DNA of 64,000 bases, taken from the NCBI RefSeq assembly GCF_002272135.1, contig NZ_NPBF01000025.1, positions 186,001-250,000 of the forward strand, in the 5' to 3' direction. Below, one piece after another: positions 40,487 to 49,483 of the stretch (position 1 is its first letter; the number at the start of each line of letters is the position of its first letter). Under the pieces are notes generated by a model. It saw only the letters and a program-made list of their open reading frames with translations, searched no databases and was not told where the DNA came from. The DNA is from Virgibacillus sp. 7505. GTDB lineage: Bacteria; Bacillota; Bacilli; Bacillales; Amphibacillaceae. A program made the position numbers and the translations under genes.

Positions 40487-42013
40487 ATGGAGCAGTCGCA
40501 AAAAAATAATTTCATCATGCGGTCTTTGAATTTTATCGAAAGAGTTGGCAACAAGCTTCCGCATCCGGTTACGTTATTTTTTATTTTTGCTGCAGCAGTG
40601 GTTGTGTTATCGGCTATTTTTTCTGCTATCGGTGTAAGTGTAGAGGACCCTGTGAATGAAGGGGAAACAATCGCTGTCAAAAACCTGCTGAACTCTGAAG
40701 GGATTTTATATCTATTCGAGAGTGCAGTAATTAACTTCACTAATTTCGCTCCGCTTGGAACAGTTTTGGTAACGATGCTTGGTATCGGAATTGCAGAACG
40801 GTCAGGATTGATCAGTGCCTCGCTTCGTGGTCTTGTAACGTCCGTTCCCCGGACACTGATGACAGCGGCTTTAGTATTCGCTGGGGTGATGTCCAGTATG
40901 GCTGCAGATGCAGGCTATGTGGTGCTGACGCCATTGGGAGCAGTATTATTTGCAGGTCTGGGACGGCACCCGTTGGCTGGACTCGCAGCTGCCTTCGCTG
41001 GAGTATCGGGAGGCTACAGCGCAAATCTGTTACTCACGTCGCTTGATCCGCTTCTTGGCGGTATGACGAGAGACGCCGCAGCACTTATTGATCCTTCATA
41101 TGCCGAGGGCATGAATTACGCAATGAATTATTACTTTATGTTCGCTTCCGTTTTCCTGATTACCATATTAGGTACATGGGTGACTGACAAGATTGTAGAA
41201 CCACGACTTGGTACGTACAAAGGTGCTGTCCAGGGAGAGGTTAACTACTTAAAGCCTCTAGAGAAAAGGGGCTTATGGGGAGCACTTATCGCCTTCCTTA
41301 TTACTATCGTGGGCATTGCATTGCTGGTAATTCCCTCGTGGGGACCATTGCGCGCGGGTGAAAGCAGTATTATCGATGCGCCATTCCTCAATACACTTGT
41401 TCCAGTCATCTTGATTGTGTTCTTCATACCAGGGCTTGTGTACGGTCTTATGACAAAAGAAATCCAAAATGATAAAGATGTCGCCAATCAATTGTCGGAT
41501 ACCATGGCAACGATGGGCTCCTACATCGTCCTTGCTTTCGCGGCAGCGCAATTCGTTGCTTATTTCAATGAATCAAATCTTGGTACTGTCCTCGCTGTAC
41601 GAGGTGCAGAATTCATTGATGCGACTGGTCTTACGGGCATACCGCTGATTTTGATCTTCGTCGCAGTCGCTTTTCTTATCGATTTGTTTATCGGAAGTGC
41701 CTCTGCTAAATGGGCTATCATGGCACCTGTGTTCATCCCGATGATGATGCTGTCAGGATATTCACCTGAGTTCACACAGCTCGTATACAGAATAGCCGAC
41801 TCAACCGCAAACATTATCTCCCCGCTGATGCCTTACTTTGCGATCGTCATCGCCTTCGCCCAAAAATATGATAAAAAGGTCGGAATTGGAACGCTGATTT
41901 CGACTATGCTTCCTTACTCCATTGTTTTTACTATCGGATGGGTAGTAATGATGCTGATTTGGATGTGGACTGGGCTGCCGATAGGTCCTGGTACTCCAGT
42001 CGAATATCCTTGA
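40487..42013 (+). CDS. AbgT family transporter (p-aminobenzoyl-glutamate type)
   Basis: 508 residues with about 11-12 membrane segments. LNFIERVGNKLPHPVTLFFIF, SSMAADAGYVVLTPLGAVLF, GVSGGYSANLLLTSLDPLL and PLMPYFAIVIAFAQKY are AbgT family blocks. E. coli AbgT imports p-aminobenzoyl-glutamate; some homologues (MtrF, YdaH) export sulfonamides. No abgAB hydrolase is adjacent, so the direction and substrate are open. AGGAGGTATAGGGG precedes the ATG, and a terminator follows. Confidence 0.92.
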   Translation: MEQSQKNNFIMRSLNFIERVGNKLPHPVTLFFIFAAAVVVLSAIFSAIGVSVEDPVNEGETIAVKNLLNSEGILYLFESAVINFTNFAPLGTVLVTMLGIGIAERSGLISASLRGLVTSVPRTLMTAALVFAGVMSSMAADAGYVVLTPLGAVLFAGLGRHPLAGLAAAFAGVSGGYSANLLLTSLDPLLGGMTRDAAALIDPSYAEGMNYAMNYYFMFASVFLITILGTWVTDKIVEPRLGTYKGAVQGEVNYLKPLEKRGLWGALIAFLITIVGIALLVIPSWGPLRAGESSIIDAPFLNTLVPVILIVFFIPGLVYGLMTKEIQNDKDVANQLSDTMATMGSYIVLAFAAAQFVAYFNESNLGTVLAVRGAEFIDATGLTGIPLILIFVAVAFLIDLFIGSASAKWAIMAPVFIPMMMLSGYSPEFTQLVYRIADSTANIISPLMPYFAIVIAFAQKYDKKVGIGTLISTMLPYSIVFTIGWVVMMLIWMWTGLPIGPGTPVEYP

Positions 42014-42030
42014 TCTTTGCATAATAGAAG

Positions 42031-42061
42031 CCTGATTCCTTGAATGGAATCAGGTCTTTTT
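42031..42061 (+). terminator. Terminator of the AbgT gene
   Basis: CCTGATTCC (42031-42039), TTGAAT loop, GGAATCAGG (42046-42054), then TCTTTTTCC. Confidence 0.9.
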
Positions 42062-42214
42062 CCATTTGTAAGTATTGAGATATACATGGAGCAGAAACTT
42101 TATCTGGCATCCTGCTGAAAAACATGTTAAAAAAGTATAGGAATCATTTCAGAAAAATTACCTACCATTTAATTGATAGATAAATAGATTCCTCATAAGA
42201 AGGGAGGAAAAATA

Positions 42215-43615
42215 ATGAATAAAGCAACGAGAGTAATCCTCGATCCAGAAATCATGGAAACAGAAATAGGCCAACTAGATAATAAAGGGTCTGGCCAGGC
42301 AGTTGTATGGGTGGATAAGGGACAGGACAAGCTGCGGAAAGTGAAACTGACTGTCCCGAAGACATTACCAGGCGAAAAAGTGCAGGCCACAGTCGCTTGG
42401 CCGCATGCGAAAAGATCCAAAGCGACTTTGGAAAAAGTTTTGGAGGCACATCCAGAACGCGTTACTGCACCATGCCCACATTTCGATCTATGTGGCGGAT
42501 GCGCTTGGCAGCATTGGCAGTATGAAGGGCAATTAAGACATAAAACAACACATGTTAAGGATGCTCTGTTAGAACAGGGTTTTGATCCAGAGCTAGTGAA
42601 AGACACCCTTGGTATGGAAAACCCTTGGCATTATCGCAATAAGATGGATTTTGCTTTTGCGCCGGATGGTTCAATGGGCTTGCATGAACAAGGAAATTTC
42701 CGTAAGATCATCCCGCTCGAGACATGTTTGATCATGGAAGAAGAGATGAAGGCAGTCGCAATGGAAGTAGCGAGCTGGGTAAAGGACCATGCATTAAGTG
42801 GGTATAACAAAGATACGCATGAGGGCCTGCTTCGGCATTTGATGGTAAGGCAGTCCTTTGTGACAGGGGAAATCATGGTTGCACTATTTGCGACACAAAC
42901 ACCGGATGCAGGATTGGCTCAGGCCGCTGAGCAGCTCAAGAAACGGATTGAAAATTACCCGAAGGTAAAAAGTCTATTATGGCTGGTGAATACAGACTGG
43001 GCCGATAGCATCCAAGCGGAGGACATGCATCTACTGGCCGGGCGTGATTTCATTTACGATGAAATCGGAGGCTATCGCTATCGTCTTTGGTTTGACACCT
43101 TCTTCCAGGTAAATCCAGTACAGGCACAGAAGCTGATCGACCTTGCCCTTGAAATGGCACAGCCGAAAAAAACAGAAACGATGCTGGAGCTGTTTTGCGG
43201 GGTAGGAACCTTTTCACTTCCTTTTGCTAGCAAAGTAGAAAAACTTGCCGGCATCGAAATTGTAGAAAGTTCCATCGAATCAGCAAAACGCAATGCAGCA
43301 GACAACGGCATTTCCAACACCTATTTCTTAGCCGATAATGCCAGATTTGGAATGGATCAAGTCTTAGAGAAATTTGGCACGCCGGACTTACTGCTGCTGG
43401 ATCCTCCGCGATCTGGTGCCGGCGGGAAAGTTATGAGAAAAATCGGCCGATCCAAACCTAAGCGGATCGTTTATGTATCCTGTAATCCAGAAACATTCGC
43501 AGTCGATATTAAGGAACTGAATGATTTCGGATATACTTTGAAGGAAGTTCAGCCGGTAGATTTATTCCCGCATACAGTGCATGTGGAGTGTGTTGCTGTA
43601 TTAACTTTAGATTGA
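42215..43615 (+). CDS. RlmCD/TrmA-family 23S rRNA (uracil-C5)-methyltransferase paralogue (YfjO-like)
   Basis: 466 residues. A shortened TRAM-like start is followed by cluster cysteines in CPHFDLCGGCAWQHW and LETC. Then come FQVNPVQAQKL, ELFCGVGTFSLPFA, LLDPPRSGAGG and the catalytic YVSCNPETFAVD. It resembles B. subtilis YfjO, a paralogue whose RNA target is not settled. Its relation to the RlmCD at 28.3 kb is clear from shared motifs, but the two differ throughout, so this is an old duplication. GGGAGG lies 6-7 bases before the ATG. Confidence 0.9.
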   Translation: MNKATRVILDPEIMETEIGQLDNKGSGQAVVWVDKGQDKLRKVKLTVPKTLPGEKVQATVAWPHAKRSKATLEKVLEAHPERVTAPCPHFDLCGGCAWQHWQYEGQLRHKTTHVKDALLEQGFDPELVKDTLGMENPWHYRNKMDFAFAPDGSMGLHEQGNFRKIIPLETCLIMEEEMKAVAMEVASWVKDHALSGYNKDTHEGLLRHLMVRQSFVTGEIMVALFATQTPDAGLAQAAEQLKKRIENYPKVKSLLWLVNTDWADSIQAEDMHLLAGRDFIYDEIGGYRYRLWFDTFFQVNPVQAQKLIDLALEMAQPKKTETMLELFCGVGTFSLPFASKVEKLAGIEIVESSIESAKRNAADNGISNTYFLADNARFGMDQVLEKFGTPDLLLLDPPRSGAGGKVMRKIGRSKPKRIVYVSCNPETFAVDIKELNDFGYTLKEVQPVDLFPHTVHVECVAVLTLD

Positions 43616-43624
43616 GCAAGAATA

Positions 43625-43664
43625 AAAAGGACAGATCACTTGGAGCGAGTGATTTGTCCTTTTG
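43625..43664 (+). terminator. Terminator of the yfjO-like gene
   Basis: AAAAGGACAGATCACT (43625-43640) pairs with AGTGATTTGTCCTTTT (43648-43663), one wobble, with a 7-base loop. A-run and T-run on the two sides suggest it works in both directions. Confidence 0.9.
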
Positions 43665-43837
43665 TTGTTTCTATGCTGGACAATATATATTGTCTGTTTT
43701 GGGAAGTGCTACCAAGCAGCTTTATATCCCCGACTAAAGTATGGTTTTTGGAAAATTACACTAAAATAATGGGAATGAATGGATGTATTTTTGTATACTT
43801 TTAAGGACCAACTATCCTTCATTGGAGGTAAGGCTGC

Positions 43838-44506
43838 GTGAGAATGAAAGTTATGATAGTACTTATTTTAACAATACTATTTGTAGGAGGTTGTAATATG
43901 AGCAACGAAAAAAACTCCGTTTCTCCTTCTGAAATGGATCCAAGTGACTTACCAGATGTGCCGGCATTTCAAGATGAATTTACAAGGGACTTTTTACAAT
44001 CCACCGAGCAGACAAAAAAAGGATATTATCCATTATTATCTGGTTCAAATAGTTTTACTATGGACTTCCCTAAGGATATGGTTATAAGCAAAGAAAGCTA
44101 TAATATTCAATCGAGTGATAAAGGAGAAACTATAGTAATCTCTTATCCTTCCCACCAAGGAAAAGCTTTTATTATTCAAAGCCTAAGCTATTCACATTCT
44201 CAATTAAGTGCAGAAGATAGTAAAGAACAAATGGTGAATAGTGCTGGAAGAGAGTTGAATTTCCAAGCTATAGAGTCTAGTAATGAGAAACAGCATATAG
44301 AAATTGCTGAATATGAAGATGATTCACTATCTATTATCGAGGCTTTAATTTGGAACGATAACAACGAAGCAATTCAAACACATACCACAATTACTTGTAA
44401 AGAAGAAACAAATAAAGAAGAATGTACAAAATCAAAAGAAATCCAAAAAGAAAAAGCACTCGATATGCTTAAATCAATACAATTGATTGGTGATGAAAGT
44501 GAGTGA
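43838..44506 (+). CDS. Lipoprotein of unknown function, partner of the lipase-like protein
   Basis: 222 residues from a GTG at 43838 with TTGGAGG 9 bases upstream. The signal peptide MRMKVMIVLILTILFVGGC ends in a lipobox with Cys19. The mature part is rich in Ser/Glu and ends with a helix containing DMLKSIQLI, as in small exported stress-type lipoproteins. Two Cys near the C-terminus (TCKEETNKEECTK) might pair. I do not recognise the domain. The stop overlaps the next start by 4 bases, so the two proteins are made together. Confidence 0.75.
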   Translation: MRMKVMIVLILTILFVGGCNMSNEKNSVSPSEMDPSDLPDVPAFQDEFTRDFLQSTEQTKKGYYPLLSGSNSFTMDFPKDMVISKESYNIQSSDKGETIVISYPSHQGKAFIIQSLSYSHSQLSAEDSKEQMVNSAGRELNFQAIESSNEKQHIEIAEYEDDSLSIIEALIWNDNNEAIQTHTTITCKEETNKEECTKSKEIQKEKALDMLKSIQLIGDESE

Positions 44507-46338
44507 AGGATTTGGCTAATAGCTTGTTAGACACTCCAGAGATTAAGTCCCGTCTTATTGATATCGAATATGGCAATCTAGAAGCTGATAAGTTAGAAGA
44601 TTATATTAGGCAACTCTATTTAGAGGAGACAGGAGAGTTATTAGATGGAGAAATCAGTATATACAATTCGTCAGAATCAACTAATGAGACGATAGCAGAC
44701 TCGGATTATAATGGAACTGCTATTCACATCAATACAGGAAACCATGAAGAAATGTATGTTATTTCACAAGGCACTAGTGATACTAACGATTGGCTTTACA
44801 ATCTAAAATCAATGTTGGCCGGAAAAACGGCCGATCAAGCAAAAGCTACTGATAATTTTGTTAGAGAAGCTTCAAATCATTTTAACCTCAACGAAAGCAC
44901 AGACATTACGGGTCTCTCTCATTCATTGGGGCATAATAATAATACAATTGCTTATCTCTCATACGGCACTTTTGATGAAGTATTTAGTGTAAATGGTGCT
45001 CAACCTAACTATTATGAATTATATGTGGCTAGTACAGAGTTTAGAAGAGCTGTAATAAAAGAGTTTTCTATATTAAATGATAATGATATATATGAAATAC
45101 CCCCAAAAGAACTTCATGATTTTGCAATGGAATATTATAAAGATAAAGGTGAAAACATCAATCAAGTCATTTCAAAAGATGATCCGCTTTACGCAGTAAG
45201 TGTAGTGCGAGGTTTCTTTACATTAGGTAATATCACGATGATTGACACAAATCCTGATGTACCTGGACTGCGTGAAATGATGGCGGGTGTACCAGATGAA
45301 GTTGTAAGGGATTTTCAGAAGCTTGCCATCGATTTTACTATAGCATCTGAAAAAGGCGGAACAAATGGGGGAATAGAGGAATTGATTGGAGTTAATCCTA
45401 GTGCATTTGATGGCTTAGATGGGAAAGCGAATTATATTGGCTATTACTTATTCCATCCAGGAGAAGTAGATACAATTATCAGATCTCTTAATGACAAGGT
45501 GCCTTCACTTATCAATCAATTGGATTCTATTACCGAAAACAAAGATACTATTTTTAACAGTCTTTATGAAGCTGGATATATAACCAAGGATCAAAAGGAT
45601 ATCATGATTGAAGAAATAGGAATCTTAGATAAGGAAATTAATGAACTTCAGCAGCTGTTAGAAAGAAACGTCGAAGTACGTGATACAGGGAACCCTTTTG
45701 CATCCTTTGGAGGAGATATAGCTCTGGTCGTTAAATTACTAAATGATCACATGGGAACAATTAAAGAAAGCCTACAAAGAATACAGGATGGCGGAATAAT
45801 AGATAACCTTCATAAGATAGTAGAAAGTCATGGAATACCAGAGTTGCTTTCTGCTATGTCAAAGGGAAATAAAAGTTACCTTGGGACTGATATGGTATTT
45901 ACAGCTACTAACGGTGATCCCATAAAAGTAAATATATCCGCGTCTCTCCGACTGTATAGAGAAGGAACCATTGTTTTAGAAGAAAAATTAGCAACTGTTT
46001 CTAAGCTTGAAGAAGCAATCCACGAGGAACTTGCAGTATCTTTTAAGGAAGAGAAATTAAAAGTGATGGCAGAAATTAATCAGATAGAAGCAAGTCCTGC
46101 TAGCTATGCTAGTTTCCTAGAGGAGTATAAGTATCCTCTATATAAAGTAAAGTCTGTCTCTGTAATTGAAACATTTTTGCCATTGAGAAACGCGAATCTG
46201 GATGAAGAAATAGACCAATTAAAAAGGTCTGCTGAAAGTGGTCACACCTACATTGAAACATACCGTAAAGCTATTGAGGATCTTTTCCAAGAAGAAGATA
46301 ATATATCGCAGCTTTTCGACTTTTCAAGGAGGATCTGA
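44503..46338 (+). CDS. Lipase-like (DUF6792-type) protein of 611 residues
   Basis: Starts GTG at 44503 inside the lipoprotein stop. The N-terminal 330 residues resemble class 3 lipases: VISQGTSDTNDWLYNLKSML matches the oxyanion strand-loop (FRGTxxxxDWxxN), and TGLSHSLGHNN matches GHSLGG with Ser in place of the first Gly. Pfam DUF6792 is the family I recall. From residue 340 on it is helical and acidic with coiled-coil-like stretches (ILDKEINELQQLLERN). No signal peptide is seen, so it is cytosolic or exported by another route such as type VII secretion. Its catalytic activity is unproven. The DNA is AT-rich. Confidence 0.7.
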   Translation: MKDLANSLLDTPEIKSRLIDIEYGNLEADKLEDYIRQLYLEETGELLDGEISIYNSSESTNETIADSDYNGTAIHINTGNHEEMYVISQGTSDTNDWLYNLKSMLAGKTADQAKATDNFVREASNHFNLNESTDITGLSHSLGHNNNTIAYLSYGTFDEVFSVNGAQPNYYELYVASTEFRRAVIKEFSILNDNDIYEIPPKELHDFAMEYYKDKGENINQVISKDDPLYAVSVVRGFFTLGNITMIDTNPDVPGLREMMAGVPDEVVRDFQKLAIDFTIASEKGGTNGGIEELIGVNPSAFDGLDGKANYIGYYLFHPGEVDTIIRSLNDKVPSLINQLDSITENKDTIFNSLYEAGYITKDQKDIMIEEIGILDKEINELQQLLERNVEVRDTGNPFASFGGDIALVVKLLNDHMGTIKESLQRIQDGGIIDNLHKIVESHGIPELLSAMSKGNKSYLGTDMVFTATNGDPIKVNISASLRLYREGTIVLEEKLATVSKLEEAIHEELAVSFKEEKLKVMAEINQIEASPASYASFLEEYKYPLYKVKSVSVIETFLPLRNANLDEEIDQLKRSAESGHTYIETYRKAIEDLFQEEDNISQLFDFSRRI

Positions 46339-46339
46339 G

Positions 46340-46672
46340 GTGTCAGAATTTACAAGAGTCAAGTCTAAACGTTTATTACCAGAAGAAGATTTCAGCTATA
46401 AAAAAGAAATACTAAAAAAACATGTTGAAGATATTATAGAGCTGGATGAAAACTTTTATAATCTCGTTAATAATATAATTGTTAGTGAAGATCAAAAGGG
46501 AAAAATCGTCGACTCTATGAAAACTATAACTTTTCTACGTAAGAAGCGAGATCAAGAGTTGACCTTTTTTCTACCAATGAAAGTAATAGAAATTGTAGGC
46601 AATTATAATGAGCAGGTAGAGGATATGAAAATGCAACAATTAATGATTACTTATAGTAGTGAATCAGAATAA
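46340..46672 (+). CDS. Small acidic protein downstream of the lipase-like gene
   Basis: 110 residues from a GTG at 46340, with AAGGAGG at 46326-46332 and 7 bases of spacing; the start is 1 base after the upstream stop. The sequence is mostly charged helix, ending NEQVEDMKMQQLMITYSSES. No signal peptide, membrane segment or known domain. As the third gene of a lipoprotein / large enzyme / small protein operon it might be a chaperone or immunity partner; this is only inference from layout. Confidence 0.65.
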   Translation: MSEFTRVKSKRLLPEEDFSYKKEILKKHVEDIIELDENFYNLVNNIIVSEDQKGKIVDSMKTITFLRKKRDQELTFFLPMKVIEIVGNYNEQVEDMKMQQLMITYSSESE

Positions 46673-46715
46673 GAGGGAGTGTAACTAACAAAATTCCTTA
46701 TACCCTTATATGTAA

Positions 46716-46747
46716 AATTATCACATTAAATCCATTATGTGATAATT
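46716..46747 (+). terminator. Inverted repeat after the three-gene operon
   Basis: AATTATCACAT (46716-46726) and ATGTGATAATT (46737-46747), perfect, 10-base loop, AT-rich. No T-run, so termination is possible but not certain. Confidence 0.5.
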
Positions 46748-46769
46748 AAATGACTTTCTTATTGAGAGC

Positions 46770-46817
46770 AGGAACACTGGAGAGATATACATACGTATAT
46801 TGTCCTCCGGTGTTCCT
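46770..46817. terminator. Long hairpin at the convergent end
   Basis: AGGAACACTGGAG (46770-46782) pairs with CTCCGGTGTTCCT (46805-46817), one wobble, and the centre carries ATATAC/GTATAT. It lies directly beside the stop of the reverse gene that ends at 46820 and between convergent transcripts. Confidence 0.65.
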
Positions 46818-46819
46818 AT

Positions 46820-48061
46820 CTAACCGCGCAATCCACACGGCAAAAAATAAGACAAGTTATCCGTAATCTGATTCCCTACCCGAAATCCAATGGCACTTGG
46901 CTTGCCATTCAACAGGAAAGTACCTGTCATAAGATGCAGTTCTTTTTCACCTTTCACAGTGTTAACGGTGACTTTCGGTAAATCTACATACTTTTGATAG
47001 ATAGGAAGGTAGCTTGTGTAGCTTTTGTTCTTGTCCTCCACCACTTTCTCTCCATTGTTACCGTATATCTCGACTGTATCGCCTTCTCTCCCAAACGCAG
47101 GCTTCTTTACGAAGCTGGAACCTGACTCCAGGAATGGAGCTGGGTCCAGATAGGTCGGAAGAAAGTACTTATCGATCCATTCATGTTCTTCAGCTGTGAA
47201 GAACGGATTATTTTCTTCATGCAGTGCCCAGACGATTGCCATGACGGCTTTGTTTTGGAGCTGGAATGCACTTGGGGGATTGATGATTCGCAGTTTATTT
47301 TTCTCCACAAGCTCCAGCAGCAAAACACCGATTCTTTCGCCGCTATCGGGATCTTCGTCCTCGATAAGGCTTTCTACAGGAAAGGTTTGGCGGTAGAGAA
47401 CATCGATCTTATTATCAAGATCATCATATAGGCCGTCGTTTTTGCGAATAGTCAATTTGTCTAATGGTGTATATCTTGATGGGAGGTCTGCCAGTTCTTT
47501 TAAATAAAGCACTGTATTCCTATCTTCTATATTGTCGCTATGGGAAGTGAAGACAATATTTGGTGCATTGGTGCTCACTTTGCGTGCTTCCCCGATGATC
47601 GCATCTCTTAATACAGCTTGAAGTCTTTTCTCCTCTTCCTGATTCGGATCATTATATCCGAATTCATTACATACCAAGCCATTGACATGGAACAGTTCCT
47701 TGATAAATGTAGGTGTATCACTATTGAATTCCAATAGCTTTTCCTCTCCATCAACTTCTACGGAATCAAATCGTCCGATGATGGTTTTGTTTTTCATCGT
47801 TTGCAGTCGGATGAAGCGCAATGTTTTCTTAGGAAAGCCAAGCTGAAGCAAGCTCTCATCATCTATGTCTTCACGTGCTAATAGCTCGCTGGTCTTGAAA
47901 AGAATCTTTCCGCAGCGGTATGCAAAAAGTCTTTTGGAATCTGCATCTTTTTCGGTGATGGGCCGTATATCATACAAACTATATTCTTCCCCATACATAT
48001 CAGCCCAAAAATCAGGTATGGAGTGATAGAAGTTTTCTCGTTTTTGTTTGAACGGCTTCAC
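46820..48061 (-). CDS. Glutathionylspermidine synthase-like ATP-grasp ligase (YgiC/YjfC family)
   Basis: 413 residues. The GSP_synth ATP-grasp domain fills the protein: WADMYGEEYSLYDI, GRFDSVEVDGEEKLLEFNSD (metal/ATP site), LENKAVMAI-like LQNKAVMAIVWALHEEN, and SSFVKKPAFGREGDTVEI. The amidase half of true E. coli Gss is absent, as in YgiC and YjfC, so the product is probably a peptide or amine ligation other than trypanothione chemistry. Together with the DUF350 protein and the small lipoprotein at 48.6-49.3 kb it matches the E. coli yjfL-yjfM-yjfC grouping, although one forward gene separates them here. Confidence 0.88.
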   Translation of the reverse strand: MKPFKQKRENFYHSIPDFWADMYGEEYSLYDIRPITEKDADSKRLFAYRCGKILFKTSELLAREDIDDESLLQLGFPKKTLRFIRLQTMKNKTIIGRFDSVEVDGEEKLLEFNSDTPTFIKELFHVNGLVCNEFGYNDPNQEEEKRLQAVLRDAIIGEARKVSTNAPNIVFTSHSDNIEDRNTVLYLKELADLPSRYTPLDKLTIRKNDGLYDDLDNKIDVLYRQTFPVESLIEDEDPDSGERIGVLLLELVEKNKLRIINPPSAFQLQNKAVMAIVWALHEENNPFFTAEEHEWIDKYFLPTYLDPAPFLESGSSFVKKPAFGREGDTVEIYGNNGEKVVEDKNKSYTSYLPIYQKYVDLPKVTVNTVKGEKELHLMTGTFLLNGKPSAIGFRVGNQITDNLSYFLPCGLRG

Positions 48062-48136
48062 GACAGAATCACCTTTCAGAAATGAGTTGTTTTATACTAA
48101 GTATACTAGATACTGGAATTTTGCAGGAGGCAGGAA

Positions 48137-48595
48137 ATGAATAAACTAACGTATTATATTGATCGCGGATTACGCACTTATGAGCCGTTCTTGGAATATA
48201 CAGCTCCTTCCATAGAAAAAGATGAAATGCTGGCCAGGCAATTATGCACCTATCATATTTTGCAAGGGAGACAATATGAATTATTGGCAAATGAAATGAA
48301 TGGCAAGGAAGAAGAACTTACCTTAAAGGACCTTGGTGAGAACCAGAGACAGCCAGATGAGAGAACCTATGATCCGGCTCATGGTATTCCGATAGAATTC
48401 AGAAAAGTTCTCTACCCTGGCAGTGTAGGGAATGCAGCGAATACGTATTTGAATACAATCAAAGTAGACAGGCATTGGGACGTGCTGCGTTATTTGACGA
48501 AGGACGCTGTGGAAGTACCGTCCTTTGGAAAGATGAGTGTTACTTCTACTGAGATTGATGAAGATCGGTCCTGTTATGTGCTATATGTGAAATGA
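48137..48595 (+). CDS. Hypothetical protein between the ATP-grasp and DUF350 genes
   Basis: 152 residues with AGGAGGCAGG before the ATG. No signal peptide or membrane segment. Visible features are an N-terminal helix YYIDRGLRTYEPFLEYTAP and a charged middle with ending VTSTEIDEDRSCYVLYV. I do not recognise a family. It is divergent from the ATP-grasp gene: the 75-base gap contains the palindrome TATACT-A-AGTATA at 48093-48105, which may hold both promoters. A bidirectional terminator follows. Confidence 0.75.
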   Translation: MNKLTYYIDRGLRTYEPFLEYTAPSIEKDEMLARQLCTYHILQGRQYELLANEMNGKEEELTLKDLGENQRQPDERTYDPAHGIPIEFRKVLYPGSVGNAANTYLNTIKVDRHWDVLRYLTKDAVEVPSFGKMSVTSTEIDEDRSCYVLYVK

Positions 48596-48601
48596 CAAAA
48601 G

Positions 48602-48625
48602 AAAATCCCCTATAGAGGGGATTTT
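48602..48625. terminator. Bidirectional terminator
   Basis: AAAATCCCCT (48602-48611), ATAG loop, AGGGGATTTT (48616-48625), with T-runs on both strands; shared by the forward gene and the reverse DUF350 gene. Confidence 0.92.
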
Positions 48626-49021
48626 TTAATAGGTAAGACATTGTGCAATAATCCAGCCGAGTGAGAGTGATAGCAGGAACAACAGGATTCCGATTGCTTT
48701 ATTGTCATCCTCGACTGCTTTGTTGATGCTGAAACGAACAGTAGCCAGCTCTGCAATATAATAGAGAACAATTTGACTGACGATCCCTACTGCACCCCAG
48801 ATGACCATATCCATCATACTGATGGAATGTGCGATGGATGAGCCTAGCACCAATGCAAGACCAACTACTTTTCCGCCAAGAACCAAAGCAGCTGTTTGGT
48901 TTCCCTGTGTGATCAGCTTGAACTCCTTTGCTTTTGTCGAGATTTCAAAAAGGGCTGTACCGATGGCTAACAGTACAATTGCAGCCCCTAAATAGGATAA
49001 GAAGCTTAAAAATAATTCCAT
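48626..49021 (-). CDS. DUF350 family membrane protein (YjfL-like)
   Basis: 131 residues with four membrane segments, about 8-26, 46-62, 70-92 and 108-128. FKLITQGNQTAALVLGGKVVGLALVLGSSI carries the conserved GN-A---G pattern of DUF350 between the first helices. DUF350 proteins occur beside glutathionylspermidine-synthase-like ligases and small lipoproteins in many bacteria; their function is unknown. It follows the lipoprotein gene by 23 bases on the reverse strand, so the two form an operon. Confidence 0.88.
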   Translation of the reverse strand: MELFLSFLSYLGAAIVLLAIGTALFEISTKAKEFKLITQGNQTAALVLGGKVVGLALVLGSSIAHSISMMDMVIWGAVGIVSQIVLYYIAELATVRFSINKAVEDDNKAIGILLFLLSLSLGWIIAQCLTY

Positions 49022-49044
49022 TTCAATATTCCCCTTTATACATA

Positions 49045-49347
49045 TTATCCGCCAAATGATTTGGATCCGCTGCCGAAGCCTTTGCTAGCTTTGGTGGTCG
49101 ATGTGTTCTTCTTAACAGCGCTGTTCAGATTGCTCTTGCTGTTATAAAACGCTCCATTGTAGAAGTAATGATTGTAGTGGGAGGAGCTGGAGTCCTCACA
49201 TTCCCACGCATCGCCTTCCTGTTCCCATTCCTTACAGTCTGTGTCTTTAGGAGGAGAACTGGCTTTTGTCGTATTGGAGCATCCTGTCATTCCTGCAATG
49301 AGGGCGACAGCAGAGATACCAGTGATCCATTTCGTTGATTTACTCAA
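49045..49347 (-). CDS. Small lipoprotein with Gly/Ser/Phe C-terminus (YgiB/YjfM-like)
   Basis: 100 residues from a TTG at 49347; AAAGGA lies about 12 bases upstream. Signal peptide with lipobox MTGC, Cys23, then a short mature part with CKEWEQEGDAWECEDSSSS and the end KGFGSGSKSFGG. The two cysteines and the exposed GFG-rich tail resemble DUF1190 lipoproteins that accompany YgiC/YjfC ligases. I infer that the tail is a candidate target for modification by the ATP-grasp enzyme; nothing in the sequence proves this. Confidence 0.72.
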   Translation of the reverse strand: MSKSTKWITGISAVALIAGMTGCSNTTKASSPPKDTDCKEWEQEGDAWECEDSSSSHYNHYFYNGAFYNSKSNLNSAVKKNTSTTKASKGFGSGSKSFGG

Positions 49348-49483
49348 AAGCGATTCATCCTTTTCATTATGTTATGTAGAGAAAAGCGGCAGCCTTTAGA
49401 AATGTATGTCTTGTGCACATCATCCATGAATTAAAAGTAACTAGCTGTTCTCTCGACATACAAGTATACGGAAAAGGGAGGTA

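Noticed and set aside
44503-46338. Calling the large protein a type VII toxin with the small gene as immunity
   Set aside because: No LXG or WXG motif and no toxin domain is visible; only the operon layout suggests it.
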